Positions 34,814 through 45,300 of a DNA stretch of 64,000 bases are shown here, in pieces. Position 1 is the first letter of the stretch; every line of letters begins with the position of its first letter. The translations under genes and the position numbers were made by a program. The notes beneath the pieces are model-generated. The model made no database searches, was not told the origin of the DNA, and worked only from the letters and a program-made list of their open reading frames with translations. This DNA is from CAJQQY01 sp045106765 (GTDB taxonomy: Bacteria > Bacteroidota > Bacteroidia > Chitinophagales > Saprospiraceae), in NCBI GenBank assembly GCA_045106765.1, contig JBGCFD010000076.1, positions 9,776 to 73,775 of the forward strand, written 5' to 3'.

Positions 34814-36169
34814 TTAAATGGTTTTTCCATATTTTTGAAATTCTTTTCGGATGCCATCAACTATTTCTTGGTGACTTATTTTTTTACTATTTCTTTGGGT
34901 AGCTTGTAAAGCACTTCTTCTAAAAATATTTATCATCGAGCCACCAGATAATTCATAATCTATAGCGATCTTTTTTAAATCAACTGATGCTTCTAATTTA
35001 ATTTCACCACTAAAAATATTTTCCCATAATTTTAATCGTTGATTCGGATCAGGAATTGGAAAATAAATCGTGGACTGAAACCTTCGACTAAAAGCTTCAT
35101 CCATATTTGATTTTAGATTAGAAGCTAAAATGACAATGCCTGGAAAATCTTCAATCCGCTGAAGAAGGTAAGCTACTTCCTGATTGGCAAATCGGTCATT
35201 ACTTGAATTGGTTGAAGTTCTTTTTCCAAAGAGTGCATCTGCTTCGTCAAAAAACAGAATCCAGTTTTTCTTTTCTGCATGCTTAAAAATCTTTTCTAAA
35301 TTCTTTTCTGTCTCACCAATATATTTCGAAACGATTAATGACAAATCAATTCTGTAAACATCTAAGCCACAAGTTTTTCCAATAAGAGAAGCTGTCATGG
35401 TTTTTCCAGTTCCAGGAGGACCATAGAAAAGACTTCGGAATCCAGGTTTTACATGCTTACCAAAAACTGAATCTGCCATCAATTCATCTTTATGATTAAT
35501 CCATGTTTTGATTTGCATAATCTCTTCTCTCACAAAAGGACTGATTACCAAATCTTCCCAGCTCATTTTCGTTTCAATTTTTTCAGCTGGAAAAGATTCG
35601 GAAGAGGAGGATAGGTAGAACTCACCTGATGTAATGGCATAAAGAATTTTATCATTAATTAACAAACGACCACTTAGCATTGGCTCCTTATTTTCAATCC
35701 TTTCCAGATGCAAAATATTTTCTGTTGCAAATGGGTGGTGAGCACTAAATAATTCCAAGATTTTAAATCGTTCTTCAAAAACTTCCTGTGCTAATAAAAA
35801 TGCTGCTGTTTCTCCTGTGGGTAAAAACCCCGAATGCGTTTTTCCAGCATGTCCACCAAATTCTGTAAAGGGTCGATTCAGTTGTGGGTTATTGGTGAAA
35901 AATAAATCGAGTAATTGCGATTTCAAATGAGGTACCAATGTTAAACATAAGACTATACGTTCCTTAATACCAAAACCATGTTTTTTAATCAATTGAGCAT
36001 AAGAAGATTCATCTTCCTCCAAGTCTGGTGGAACAGGAAATACTGAGGATTCTCCTTCTGGATCGAAGTATGATTTGAATTTTATATCCAAGACCATAGC
36101 GAACCATTGGAATTCTTTTTCCAAAGTATTACCATTAATATTTGTTATATTTTTTTCTAGTTCACTCAT
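34814..36169 (-). CDS. AAA+ ATPase of the contractile injection system (Afp15/Pvc15-like)
   Basis: A 451-aa ATPase thought to aid particle assembly or cargo loading; every eCIS locus carries one. Walker A is GPPGTGKT (residues 250-257 from this start), Walker B ILFFDEADALFGKR, sensor-1 ILASN and arginine finger AFSRRFQ. The N-terminal 200 residues are the eCIS-specific extension. I chose ATG at 36169 because it overlaps the tape-measure stop as ATGA; the longer frame would begin with TTG at 36202 and add 11 residues. Translational coupling is therefore likely. Confidence 0.92.
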   Translation of the reverse strand: MSELEKNITNINGNTLEKEFQWFAMVLDIKFKSYFDPEGESSVFPVPPDLEEDESSYAQLIKKHGFGIKERIVLCLTLVPHLKSQLLDLFFTNNPQLNRPFTEFGGHAGKTHSGFLPTGETAAFLLAQEVFEERFKILELFSAHHPFATENILHLERIENKEPMLSGRLLINDKILYAITSGEFYLSSSSESFPAEKIETKMSWEDLVISPFVREEIMQIKTWINHKDELMADSVFGKHVKPGFRSLFYGPPGTGKTMTASLIGKTCGLDVYRIDLSLIVSKYIGETEKNLEKIFKHAEKKNWILFFDEADALFGKRTSTNSSNDRFANQEVAYLLQRIEDFPGIVILASNLKSNMDEAFSRRFQSTIYFPIPDPNQRLKLWENIFSGEIKLEASVDLKKIAIDYELSGGSMINIFRRSALQATQRNSKKISHQEIVDGIRKEFQKYGKTI

Positions 36170-39100
36170 CTCCAGTTTACTTTTATTCCTTTTTTCATCC
36201 AATTAAATTTCACAGGACTTAATGTAAAAGGTTTATAATCTAAAAGGATATCAAATGAACTTGTTTCAACATTTAATTCCCAATGTTTTTCTTTTTTGGT
36301 TAGTTTCCCTTTTCTGTGCAACCAAGATTCTCGGAAGCCTTCTTGAGAACTATTGCTTACCATCTTCCAATGGCTAATAATTGCATCTAACATTTTTGAA
36401 GTAATATCTTTTTCCAAGTCATTAGCTTCGAAATCTGTCGAGAGTATTTCATTAGCAGTCAGACCACAGAGTATTTTATTTAGCATCAGTTGTTCGTCTA
36501 AATATTCTCCTGTTGGGTTAAACACATACTGTAAGAGTTGTGCTGCTCTTTTGGCTAATTCAGGTTTTATAGTTCCTGATTCGTCTAGATATCCACATTG
36601 ATCAAAGAAAAAATGTAAGTATCCATTTAGGATAACCAAGCCAGCATTGCTAATAAAAATTTCTTGCCCTAGCTCTACTTCTTTTTTCTTTTTATAGGCA
36701 ATTTTAGAATACTTTTGTCTGGAAGAAGTAAGCATGTCTTGTAGCAATAAAGCTGATTTTGATTTGAAGAGTAATTGACTTTCAATTTCTTTTGTAAGTT
36801 TTTTTTCTAAGTCAACTAGGTTATCATCTAAGCTTCCTCGAATCGGAATTTTCCAAGATTCTTTCTCTTCAAAAAAACTATCCGGTAATTTATATTGACC
36901 AATTATTATTTCTAGATCATTTAAAAATGACTGTGGAAAATCAAATGAATTTTGTAGCAAAAAAACTAAACTATGTGTTTTGATTTTTTGCATAATATTT
37001 TCCCTTTGCTGAATTCCAAAATGATAAAGTCGTTTGTTAAATCGGACTAAAAAATCCTGAATGCTTAGCGCTCTATGATCTTGAAAATTATGGATAAGAA
37101 TTTCTGTAGCTTCCTTTGGTAAACGTTGAGCAAATTCTTTTAGCTTCGTGGAAGAAGTTTTTTTAAGTGCATTAATTAGCGCTTCTTTTTGAAATAAAAT
37201 TAAGTGTTGGATAGCTTCTTCCATATTGGAAAATCCTCGTTGAGTAAAGACTGTTTGAGTTTGATTTGGTGTTTTTAAAATTAGATTTATTAAAGATTCT
37301 GAAATTCTTGATCCACTTAAATTTATACGTGAAATTTCTTTTTGTTGATTCCCATAATCGGTTTTAGTTTTCTGAGATCCAGCCTTTTTAGTTTCTAAGT
37401 TTTTAGTTTTTTTAGCTTTTTCCTCCAATTTAATTTCTCGAATTAATTGCATGAAAACTCGATAGTTACTTTCCTCTGTGCCGTTAAAATTAGTAGTATT
37501 TATAGCATTGAAAAGTTGATTAATTAAAGCATGAAATTGAATGTTATAATGTGCTGCAGTTTGATTTAATAACGTTTTTAAAAAATATTTTTTGTTGAAT
37601 CTTGACGAAGAATGAGACAATAAAATTTTAAGAATAATATTCCATAATGCATCCGATAATTCAATGGATGAGGTTCGAATTATTTGTTGTTTTTTCTGAA
37701 GTATTAAAGTGTTTTGATGATAATCTATAATTGATTGATAGTTTTTTGGTTCCAATGCTTTGACCATCATTTGGATCAAGTCTTCATCAAAATCATAAAT
37801 TAGGCGTTCAATTATTGAAAAATAATTTGATTGCTTTTTTATTGCTTGAAAGATTAATTGAGGTTCTTCTTTTATTGATTCAATTATGATTCTTCGAATA
37901 AAAGAAAGACTGGTTGAACTATTCTTTTTTAGAAAATAGTCCTGGATTAATATTTCAATTTGTTGTTGATTATAATATGATTTTTCTTGTTTTTCTTCCT
38001 TTAATAATTTATTTTTTTTCTTTGATTTCAGGACAGGTGAAATATCTGAAATCTCTTGTTTAGTTAAATCAATTTTTGATTGGGGTGATTTATTTTCATT
38101 TTTTAATTCACTTAGTAATTTTATAAAAACTGGAACACGAGAAGACTTCGAAGCAATTTGCAAAGCTGTTTGTTGGAGCTTTTCTATTAATTCGTAGAAG
38201 TCAATATTGTAATGATTGGAAAGTTGGCTAATTACATTTTTTAAAAAAGAAATTTGATTAAAATAAGTACCAGATTTATTGATTAGTATATGCAATATTA
38301 TTTCCCAAAGGCTATACGAAAATGCCTTTTCCGAAACAGCAGATATTGGCTCTCTTCGATGAATGATAACTAAACTTTGATGATAGTCTAAAATGGTTTT
38401 GAAAGAACCAGGTTCCATTCGACGAATCAAGGCATAGATGGGTCTTAGCCCAAAGTGCTTAATCATCTGCTTAACTAAAATAGACGTTTTTTTACTGTCC
38501 TTCAAAACTTCCATCAATGTACTTTCCGATGTTTGTAACAACTGCATTAAATGTTGCTGCAAATAATTAAGTCGAATAGATTCAAAATTTGATGTTGAAT
38601 TTTTTTCTAATAAAAACTGAAATAAAAGTTCATTTTTTTTATCAAATTCGAGATCAGAAAATTCCTTTTTGAAATTTATCTTTTCTCGTGTATTCAAATT
38701 TAGTCCTTTTGAAATGTCTGATAAAATATTCAAAACTCCTACAGAGATTTCTCCATTTGAATCTTGAATTTCATCTTCTAATATTGCGATTAGATTAGAA
38801 AAAGGAAAATGGAATTTTTGACTAAATTGGATTAATACGTTTTTTACTAATCTTGTACTTTGATCTCCATGCAAAGGATTTATCAAAATATAGTTTAAGA
38901 TAAGCAACCATAAATCTTTTTCCAATTTACTTTCAGCAATATTTAACGCTTTATGTGAAATTATACTTCGACAAACTTGACGATGAAACTGTTGGATAAA
39001 TTTACTATTTGTTGAAGATAAAACTTGAATGATTTCAAAGATCATTGATGTATCAAATCTGGAAATAATTCTTTTTCTGACTTGCTCAGATTTTCCTATT

Positions 39101-39558
39101 TCTTTTAAAAGTTCCATTAAAGTTAATGGATATTCTTTAACACATTTAACCAAAAGATTGCCTGCATTTTCTTGTGTATTCCAAGGGAGATAACCTTCTA
39201 CTAAATAGTGTCTAATTAAATCTATATGGTTATATGATTTTGAAATCAGAATACCTTTTTTAAGAGTCGTTCCTTTTAATAATTCTTTAATTTTTTCAGT
39301 TAGCGAATCATAGACTTTTTGTCCAAATTGTGCATTCAAATTTCGATAATGTATCGCACCTAAGTCCAATTCAATTTGATCCAAACTTGCAAATTCTTCA
39401 ACCCCGACGAATTGATCTAGGCAACGACTAATAGCTTCCTCCAATTCTTGATAATGAATCCGACGAATATCATCATACAATTCTGTTGCTCGACGCTCAT
39501 CATCAAAAATGATATCAAACAAGAGAGATTTGATGTTATGTTTATTATTAGGATTCAT
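36166..39558 (-). CDS. Contractile injection system tape-measure protein
   Basis: An 1130-aa protein matching the eCIS tape-measure family, which sets tube length. The N-terminus (SLLFDIIFDDERRATELYDD followed by IRRIHYQELEEAISRC) is characteristic. Three tandem units are visible at about 115-261, 333-462 and 554-683. They share a helix ending LxxILxYH-Q (SFKTILDYHQSLVIIH, NYQSIIDYHQNTLILQ), an LW-x-IIL helix, and a HYNIxFxxLI motif. The C-terminal 200 residues carry the conserved INAGLVILN-type segment (ISNAGLVILNGYLHFFFDQC). It overlaps the baseplate gene upstream by 11 bp and the ATPase gene by 4 bp. Confidence 0.85.
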   Translation of the reverse strand: MNPNNKHNIKSLLFDIIFDDERRATELYDDIRRIHYQELEEAISRCLDQFVGVEEFASLDQIELDLGAIHYRNLNAQFGQKVYDSLTEKIKELLKGTTLKKGILISKSYNHIDLIRHYLVEGYLPWNTQENAGNLLVKCVKEYPLTLMELLKEIGKSEQVRKRIISRFDTSMIFEIIQVLSSTNSKFIQQFHRQVCRSIISHKALNIAESKLEKDLWLLILNYILINPLHGDQSTRLVKNVLIQFSQKFHFPFSNLIAILEDEIQDSNGEISVGVLNILSDISKGLNLNTREKINFKKEFSDLEFDKKNELLFQFLLEKNSTSNFESIRLNYLQQHLMQLLQTSESTLMEVLKDSKKTSILVKQMIKHFGLRPIYALIRRMEPGSFKTILDYHQSLVIIHRREPISAVSEKAFSYSLWEIILHILINKSGTYFNQISFLKNVISQLSNHYNIDFYELIEKLQQTALQIASKSSRVPVFIKLLSELKNENKSPQSKIDLTKQEISDISPVLKSKKKNKLLKEEKQEKSYYNQQQIEILIQDYFLKKNSSTSLSFIRRIIIESIKEEPQLIFQAIKKQSNYFSIIERLIYDFDEDLIQMMVKALEPKNYQSIIDYHQNTLILQKKQQIIRTSSIELSDALWNIILKILLSHSSSRFNKKYFLKTLLNQTAAHYNIQFHALINQLFNAINTTNFNGTEESNYRVFMQLIREIKLEEKAKKTKNLETKKAGSQKTKTDYGNQQKEISRINLSGSRISESLINLILKTPNQTQTVFTQRGFSNMEEAIQHLILFQKEALINALKKTSSTKLKEFAQRLPKEATEILIHNFQDHRALSIQDFLVRFNKRLYHFGIQQRENIMQKIKTHSLVFLLQNSFDFPQSFLNDLEIIIGQYKLPDSFFEEKESWKIPIRGSLDDNLVDLEKKLTKEIESQLLFKSKSALLLQDMLTSSRQKYSKIAYKKKKEVELGQEIFISNAGLVILNGYLHFFFDQCGYLDESGTIKPELAKRAAQLLQYVFNPTGEYLDEQLMLNKILCGLTANEILSTDFEANDLEKDITSKMLDAIISHWKMVSNSSQEGFRESWLHRKGKLTKKEKHWELNVETSSFDILLDYKPFTLSPVKFNWMKKGIKVNWR

Positions 39559-42292
39559 AATTACTTTTTAAGTTTTTTAAAATGTTTAATATATTCCAGA
39601 TCTCTTCTTGTTCGAACTCTCTTAAACACCTAAATTCATTTTGCTTTTTTGCTGCTAAAATTTCTCCCATCCAACAATTGTAAAATGTTAATAAATCACT
39701 CATAGTAGTTTGTCGAACATCATAGATTTTATACACTACATTCATCGGAAGTATTTCTCTTAATTTGTTGATGAAAAACTGTTTGTATTGTGTTTTTTGT
39801 AAAAGCGCAATCCACTCAGGAATGATGATAGAAACGCTATTGTCAATAAAATGCAAAGGGATTTCCATTGGAAGATTGATAGGATGATCTTCGTTATTAT
39901 CCAAATTTTTTGGATGATTTACAGTTACTGTGAATTCAACTGGAATTGTATTTAATATAGACTTTGTTTGCTCAAAAGCATTTTTAGCAGCGGATGATTC
40001 TTTAAATTGAAATGCAGAAATCCATATTTTGTATAATTGATTATTTGAATTGGCAAGGTCCTCAAAATTCAGATCTAATCCGTTTCGTATAAAAGCAACG
40101 AAATTTTGTAATTGATCAATTTGGAGGTTTTGAAAATAGTATGCAACATCACATTTAACTTCTAAATTAAAAGTGAAATTTTGAAACAGTCGAATGTTAT
40201 CAATAAAGATGAATCCTTTGGATTGCTGAATTAATCTTTCCAAAGTAAATAGAGTAGGGGATAAAAGTTTTTTCAGTTTTGGAATGAATAACTCTCTGTT
40301 CATTGGACGACCTGCCTCATCAATAAGTTGATTAAAAAAAATCTCCTTGTTAGAAAATTTAAATAATAATTTTTTATTAAAATGTAGCTCTATCCAATCT
40401 CCTTTAATTGGATTAGGTCGTTCAATTCTATCTATACCAAATACTTTATTTTTATCTTTTGGTTTACAATAAATTGCTTCGATTAAATTGGAATCATTTT
40501 CAAAAATTTGATAGATAGATTCCATTATTCCTTCATAATAACCATTGAGTTGGAGTTGATTATCTGCTATTAATTCAAGTCCAGCGAACAAGGTATTGTT
40601 AGCTTCTCCTTTTTGGAAATATGACCTTGCTCGGTTTGCGCTAAGTAAAGGAAATGTTTTTAAGGTATCACTAATTTGCACGACTTCCGCAGTTTGAGCA
40701 TCTCCATAATTTGGATTGGTTAGATTCAAATAATTAGCATTATGTTCAGCTCCGAACCTTGCCAACAAATGTTTTAATACTTTATTTTTTCGAGCTAAAT
40801 TGGCTTCAGGAGATTCAATCGCAGCCATTAATTCTTGCCGGTATGGATTTAGAGAATCTCTTTTGTATGCCTTCCAATCTTCGGCTTCATTTTTTACAGA
40901 AGGTTTTCTATTGTAGCCACTTACATCTCTTAAAATTTCTTGAATACCTGGTACCTCATAAATATCTTGAAAATAATAAGTCTTTCCTGCTAACTGATAT
41001 TTGTTGCGTCCACTATCAAAAGAAAACAAATCTCCAACATGATCCAACTGCGCTAAATAATTCGCTAGAATTTGTTCATAAAGTCCTAAATATGCTTTTA
41101 ATTGTTTGTTTTTAGCAATCCTTGTCGGGTTAGTATTTTGACTTTTATACTTTTTATTCAACTCATAAATCTCAGGGAAATGATGCTGGATTGAATAATA
41201 CTCACCTATTTCTCTGAAGGTTCCTGTAGGAAGATATTCATCAAAATTAGTTGGACGATGAGGTTGTGGGATCAGCTTAGTTAATTGATATTCCACCTTG
41301 TGTTCTGAAATGGAATCTACGGATCTTCCATTTTGTATAATTTCCAATTTATCATGAAAAAGACTTTCAATACTAAAATAAAAGACTTCTGAATCAGAGA
41401 CATCTATTTTTTCAAAATCAATAAAATTGAATTCATCGCTAATTGGAATATCAAAATTTAGATCCGACACAAAACTTACTCCTTCTACATTATTAATGGT
41501 CACCATTAAATTATGAAGCGTAATAAATTTTCTTTTAGATTGAAAATTATCATCTGCTAAAAAACCTCCATTGAGAAGTGGTCCATCAAATATCTCATCG
41601 TTAGATTTTCGATCATTTAATAAATCTTCATAAGTATAAAATAATGGATAAGGAGATAAATAATTATTGAGAGCAAAAATTAATGAGGCAATAAACTCTT
41701 CCAAATTAATTGATGCATCTACATTGATTTGCCCTTTTAGCTTAAGTAAGTTTTGGGTAAGAATTACTGATGGTTGAAACAATTGACCAACATTTTGATA
41801 ATCCAGTAATACCTGATCTACTTTAGATTGAATATTATCACGTTCACTTGTAGTAACCTTTTTGAAAGCAGGTTGGAGTTCAAGAAAAGGAATGAAAATA
41901 TTTGTAGTTTCCCTATTTTTTAAATTAAAATAAACCTGTTTTAATTCTGCGACTTCATCAATTAACTTCTTTTTAAAATCGACTAAACTGACAGGACTTG
42001 AGGGAAGAATATCTTGAGGTTTTACAAATCGATTTTTATAATTAATCTTTCCATTTTCTTTAGTAAGAATATCTTCTATCGGCAAACTTGTTTTATAACT
42101 CAACTCAGTCAATGCGTAGCAAAGCGTTTGTAAGATAGTAACGCCAGGATCACCTAAATTATAGTTATTCCAATTATCACCACTATACTCACTTATCCAT
42201 TGCAAACCTTGTTCATAGAGATATTGATAATCTCCTGAAGGTGGATTTTTTTCTGATCTGTGAATTACTGGCAATTTTGTTTTTGCTTGCAT
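39548..42292 (-). CDS. Baseplate protein, Afp12/Pvc12-like
   Basis: A 914-aa large baseplate component of the wedge. The N-terminus GDPGVTILQTLCYALTELSY and following KTSLPIEDIL is the hallmark of the Afp11/Afp12 baseplate-J group, in which the protein binds its partner to form the wedge around the spike. The C-terminal part includes PVEFTVTVNHPKNL and a final helical region. No enzymatic motif. It lies 36 bp downstream of the larger baseplate gene. Confidence 0.82.
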   Translation of the reverse strand: MQAKTKLPVIHRSEKNPPSGDYQYLYEQGLQWISEYSGDNWNNYNLGDPGVTILQTLCYALTELSYKTSLPIEDILTKENGKINYKNRFVKPQDILPSSPVSLVDFKKKLIDEVAELKQVYFNLKNRETTNIFIPFLELQPAFKKVTTSERDNIQSKVDQVLLDYQNVGQLFQPSVILTQNLLKLKGQINVDASINLEEFIASLIFALNNYLSPYPLFYTYEDLLNDRKSNDEIFDGPLLNGGFLADDNFQSKRKFITLHNLMVTINNVEGVSFVSDLNFDIPISDEFNFIDFEKIDVSDSEVFYFSIESLFHDKLEIIQNGRSVDSISEHKVEYQLTKLIPQPHRPTNFDEYLPTGTFREIGEYYSIQHHFPEIYELNKKYKSQNTNPTRIAKNKQLKAYLGLYEQILANYLAQLDHVGDLFSFDSGRNKYQLAGKTYYFQDIYEVPGIQEILRDVSGYNRKPSVKNEAEDWKAYKRDSLNPYRQELMAAIESPEANLARKNKVLKHLLARFGAEHNANYLNLTNPNYGDAQTAEVVQISDTLKTFPLLSANRARSYFQKGEANNTLFAGLELIADNQLQLNGYYEGIMESIYQIFENDSNLIEAIYCKPKDKNKVFGIDRIERPNPIKGDWIELHFNKKLLFKFSNKEIFFNQLIDEAGRPMNRELFIPKLKKLLSPTLFTLERLIQQSKGFIFIDNIRLFQNFTFNLEVKCDVAYYFQNLQIDQLQNFVAFIRNGLDLNFEDLANSNNQLYKIWISAFQFKESSAAKNAFEQTKSILNTIPVEFTVTVNHPKNLDNNEDHPINLPMEIPLHFIDNSVSIIIPEWIALLQKTQYKQFFINKLREILPMNVVYKIYDVRQTTMSDLLTFYNCWMGEILAAKKQNEFRCLREFEQEEIWNILNILKNLKSNYES

Positions 42293-42328
42293 TTTTTTAT
42301 TCTGATAAAATTAAATCATTCTAAATTT

Positions 42329-45300
42329 TTAATTGTTGACACTAGATGTACTGCTAGGTATTTTTAAGTCTTTGTAGTTTTTATTTAATTCTATTGTAGC
42401 ATTTATATTTGTAATGCTATGTTCAAAAGCTGGAACGATAAGATTCCAAGGCAATAGTTTTTTTTCAGAAACAGGCTCTGCAGAATTTTCCTCACTTAAA
42501 TCATACTTTATATTTCCCACTTGCTCTACATAAGGTCTAGATAAAATGAATGCATTTAATGCTGCGAGATTTTTCGCATTCGATTGTTCCGCAATGAAAG
42601 GGTTATCTTTTAGCCAAGGACTGAGATAAATGATCAAATCTGAATTCAGTTTTTTAGCTAATAAACCTATATCATTTTGGTCGTTGAATTTTACTGCAAC
42701 AGTTATCTTGATTGAAATAAAATCGGGGTTAACAATTTTTAATTCCATGGAAGGAGGGCAATATTTTTTGCTAAACTCCAACACTTTTCTCATCATCGCT
42801 GGTAAAACTAGGGGGCGATACGGATGATCTCCATTTGCTTCTGTAAAAGGTATGATGGCAACTTTTAGGATATTATTTTGATTCTGATTATAGTGCTTCA
42901 TAGGTACAGCTATCGCTTGGTATAAATTACCAAAAGACTGCAAGATTAGATTTTCCATATCTCCAAGTGTAACTGCACGATTCTTATTATTAAGTCGATA
43001 AGCTGCTCTTTGGAAAGATTGTTTTTTTGTTTCCGCAGGTCGTCCACCAAAAGAAGGAATAGGTTGTTGAATGTTTTTTATAGCACTATTTGAATTTACC
43101 GTTGACTTAATAATTCCAGCTTTAATTTGTTGCAAGTCTGTCTGGATGTCTATATTCCTTTGGACAGGAACAGCATGCATTCCAACAAAATTGGTCATTA
43201 CCTCTGCTTTGTTTATTCTATCAAAAGGTTCAGCCACTCGAATCCAAAATATATTTTTAGGCATGATGGTAGATTGGTCAGTCATATCGGAAGGCACTAC
43301 AAATTGGATGATTCCGCTTTGTTCAAGATCATAGGTGTGATCTGCGTATAGTGTTAAAGTTTTCCAGCTATTAGAAGAAAGATATTCATAGTTAACTTTA
43401 TTGCTGGAAGAAGAAGTCATGACTTTAACCTGACTCGTGATATTCAATAAAATAGTCAAAGTTTCTCCAGGACTTAGTTTTTCTAAACCTAAAAAAGCAT
43501 AAGAGGTATGCTCGTAATTAGGGAAAATTTTTATCGAAGGAGTGTCTATTGTAATTTCTTTATTTCCAAATGGTTCAATATGGAAAAACTGGAAATCTAA
43601 AACTGGATTTGATTTTCCATCGGTTGATTTCCATTGGCTAGATGATTTATAATCAACTGAAAGTTTTTTTATTTTAGGAATAAATGGTTTGTTAGGTAGT
43701 GGTTTGAGTGAGATGTATTTAATAGGAATAAGCTCCAATAAATGATTGAATGAATTATTTTTTGTGCTTACCATTGAAATAAATAAGGTTCGATCTTTCT
43801 CAAATTCTTTCACCTTTTTGGAAACATTTTCAACCCATTTATTTAATTGTGATTTATTTTTTTGTAATTCCGTAGTTATATCTTTTGTTGAAATTTTTCC
43901 AAGAACTTTATTGTATTCAGTAACAATTTGCCCTTTGATAATATCTAATTTTTTCAACAAGTTAAGGAGCTTAGTTTTACCTTCTTTTGATGAAGATGCA
44001 TCCTCTTCATTTGGAACAGCAGTATTCTTTTTAGTGAAAAAATTCTTGATTTTACCAAAAATACTTTTGTTTGGAGTGATAAGATCTTTTAATTCATCTA
44101 AAATTTTTTCCTCAGCATTTTTAAGAAACTGCTTTGGTTCTGAGGATTTTATTTTTTCAAAGTCGTCAATAATAAAATCGATGAGTTTATCTAAATAGTC
44201 TATTATTTTTGTTGTTTCCTTAACAAAGAAAATATTAACTTTTTTAATTAAGTCTTCATATATTTTCGATGCTTCGTCTACTATTTGAAGAATATTGACA
44301 TCATAATTAGTAATTATTTTCTGAATTTTATCTACGTAATTTTTTAATACTTCCTCAACAAGATTTGTTTTTATTTGATCACTTCCACAATTTGAATTAA
44401 TTTCAGTTACTTCATCTGCACAATCTTTTAATAGAATAAGAATTTTATCCAATTTTCCGATTTCATTTTTGAATTGTATTTCTAGATCCTTGAAGCTTGA
44501 TATTGTATTGTAAAGCACTTCCAATATTTTGCAAACATTAGTGTCGGTACAATTTTTTGCATTCCAAATAATCGCTTGACCATTTTCTAAAGTTATTTTT
44601 GAAAGTAACTGTGAGTATTCGGCAGTTCCAAATCCTTGACTAGGTTCGACTAGTGTGAGTTTAAAAAATGAATTACTCTGTTTCTGAGAGTACTTAAGAA
44701 TCTTTGGTAAATCTGGTTGAGCAGGAATAGTTTTGGTAGAGAAACTTATGCTTCTTTGTTGAAATAAGGGAGAAGGAATATTATCTTTTTTTGTTTTATT
44801 TAATTGATCAGCGGTAAATAAAGAGAAACGAACTTTCTTGTTTGGATCTTTTGAGTCTTCATTTATTTCATCATCAGAGATATTTATTGTTTTCCAAGTT
44901 TGCGAATTTGTATCGAAAGAACTAAGGCTACCTTTGAAAATTTGATTGTTATAAATGCTTGGATAAGCTTGGTAGTATGCTTCAAAATTATCTGGAAGAT
45001 GATTCCAAAGAATATTAAATTTTATAGTATTTAATGGTTTTATAAAAAACTCCTGACCTCCAATAAAAAGGTTAGCCTCTGGAAATGGTGCATTGCCAAA
45101 TGGATAAAATGGTGTTTTGGGAGATACTTTTCCATGGTCATTTTGTAAGACTAAACTTTGAGCTCCATTGACATTACAATTGACTAAAATATTGGTAAAA
45201 TCAAAGTTGGATAACTTTTTAAAGTCATCATATAAAGCACCTTCGGCTAAAGTTATTTTACAAACTGGCCATGCTTGTTTAATCTTTAATTCAGCTTTAT

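Noticed and set aside
36166..36202. Upstream TTG start for the AAA+ ATPase
   Set aside because: The ATG at 36169 overlaps the tape-measure stop as ATGA, the common coupling arrangement also used elsewhere in this operon; the extra 11 residues are not conserved-looking.
43746..44198. 150-aa + strand ORF inside the baseplate J gene
   Set aside because: Antisense shadow of the Lys/Glu-rich helical insertion; Ser/Phe/Leu-rich translation is what such codons give on the opposite strand.
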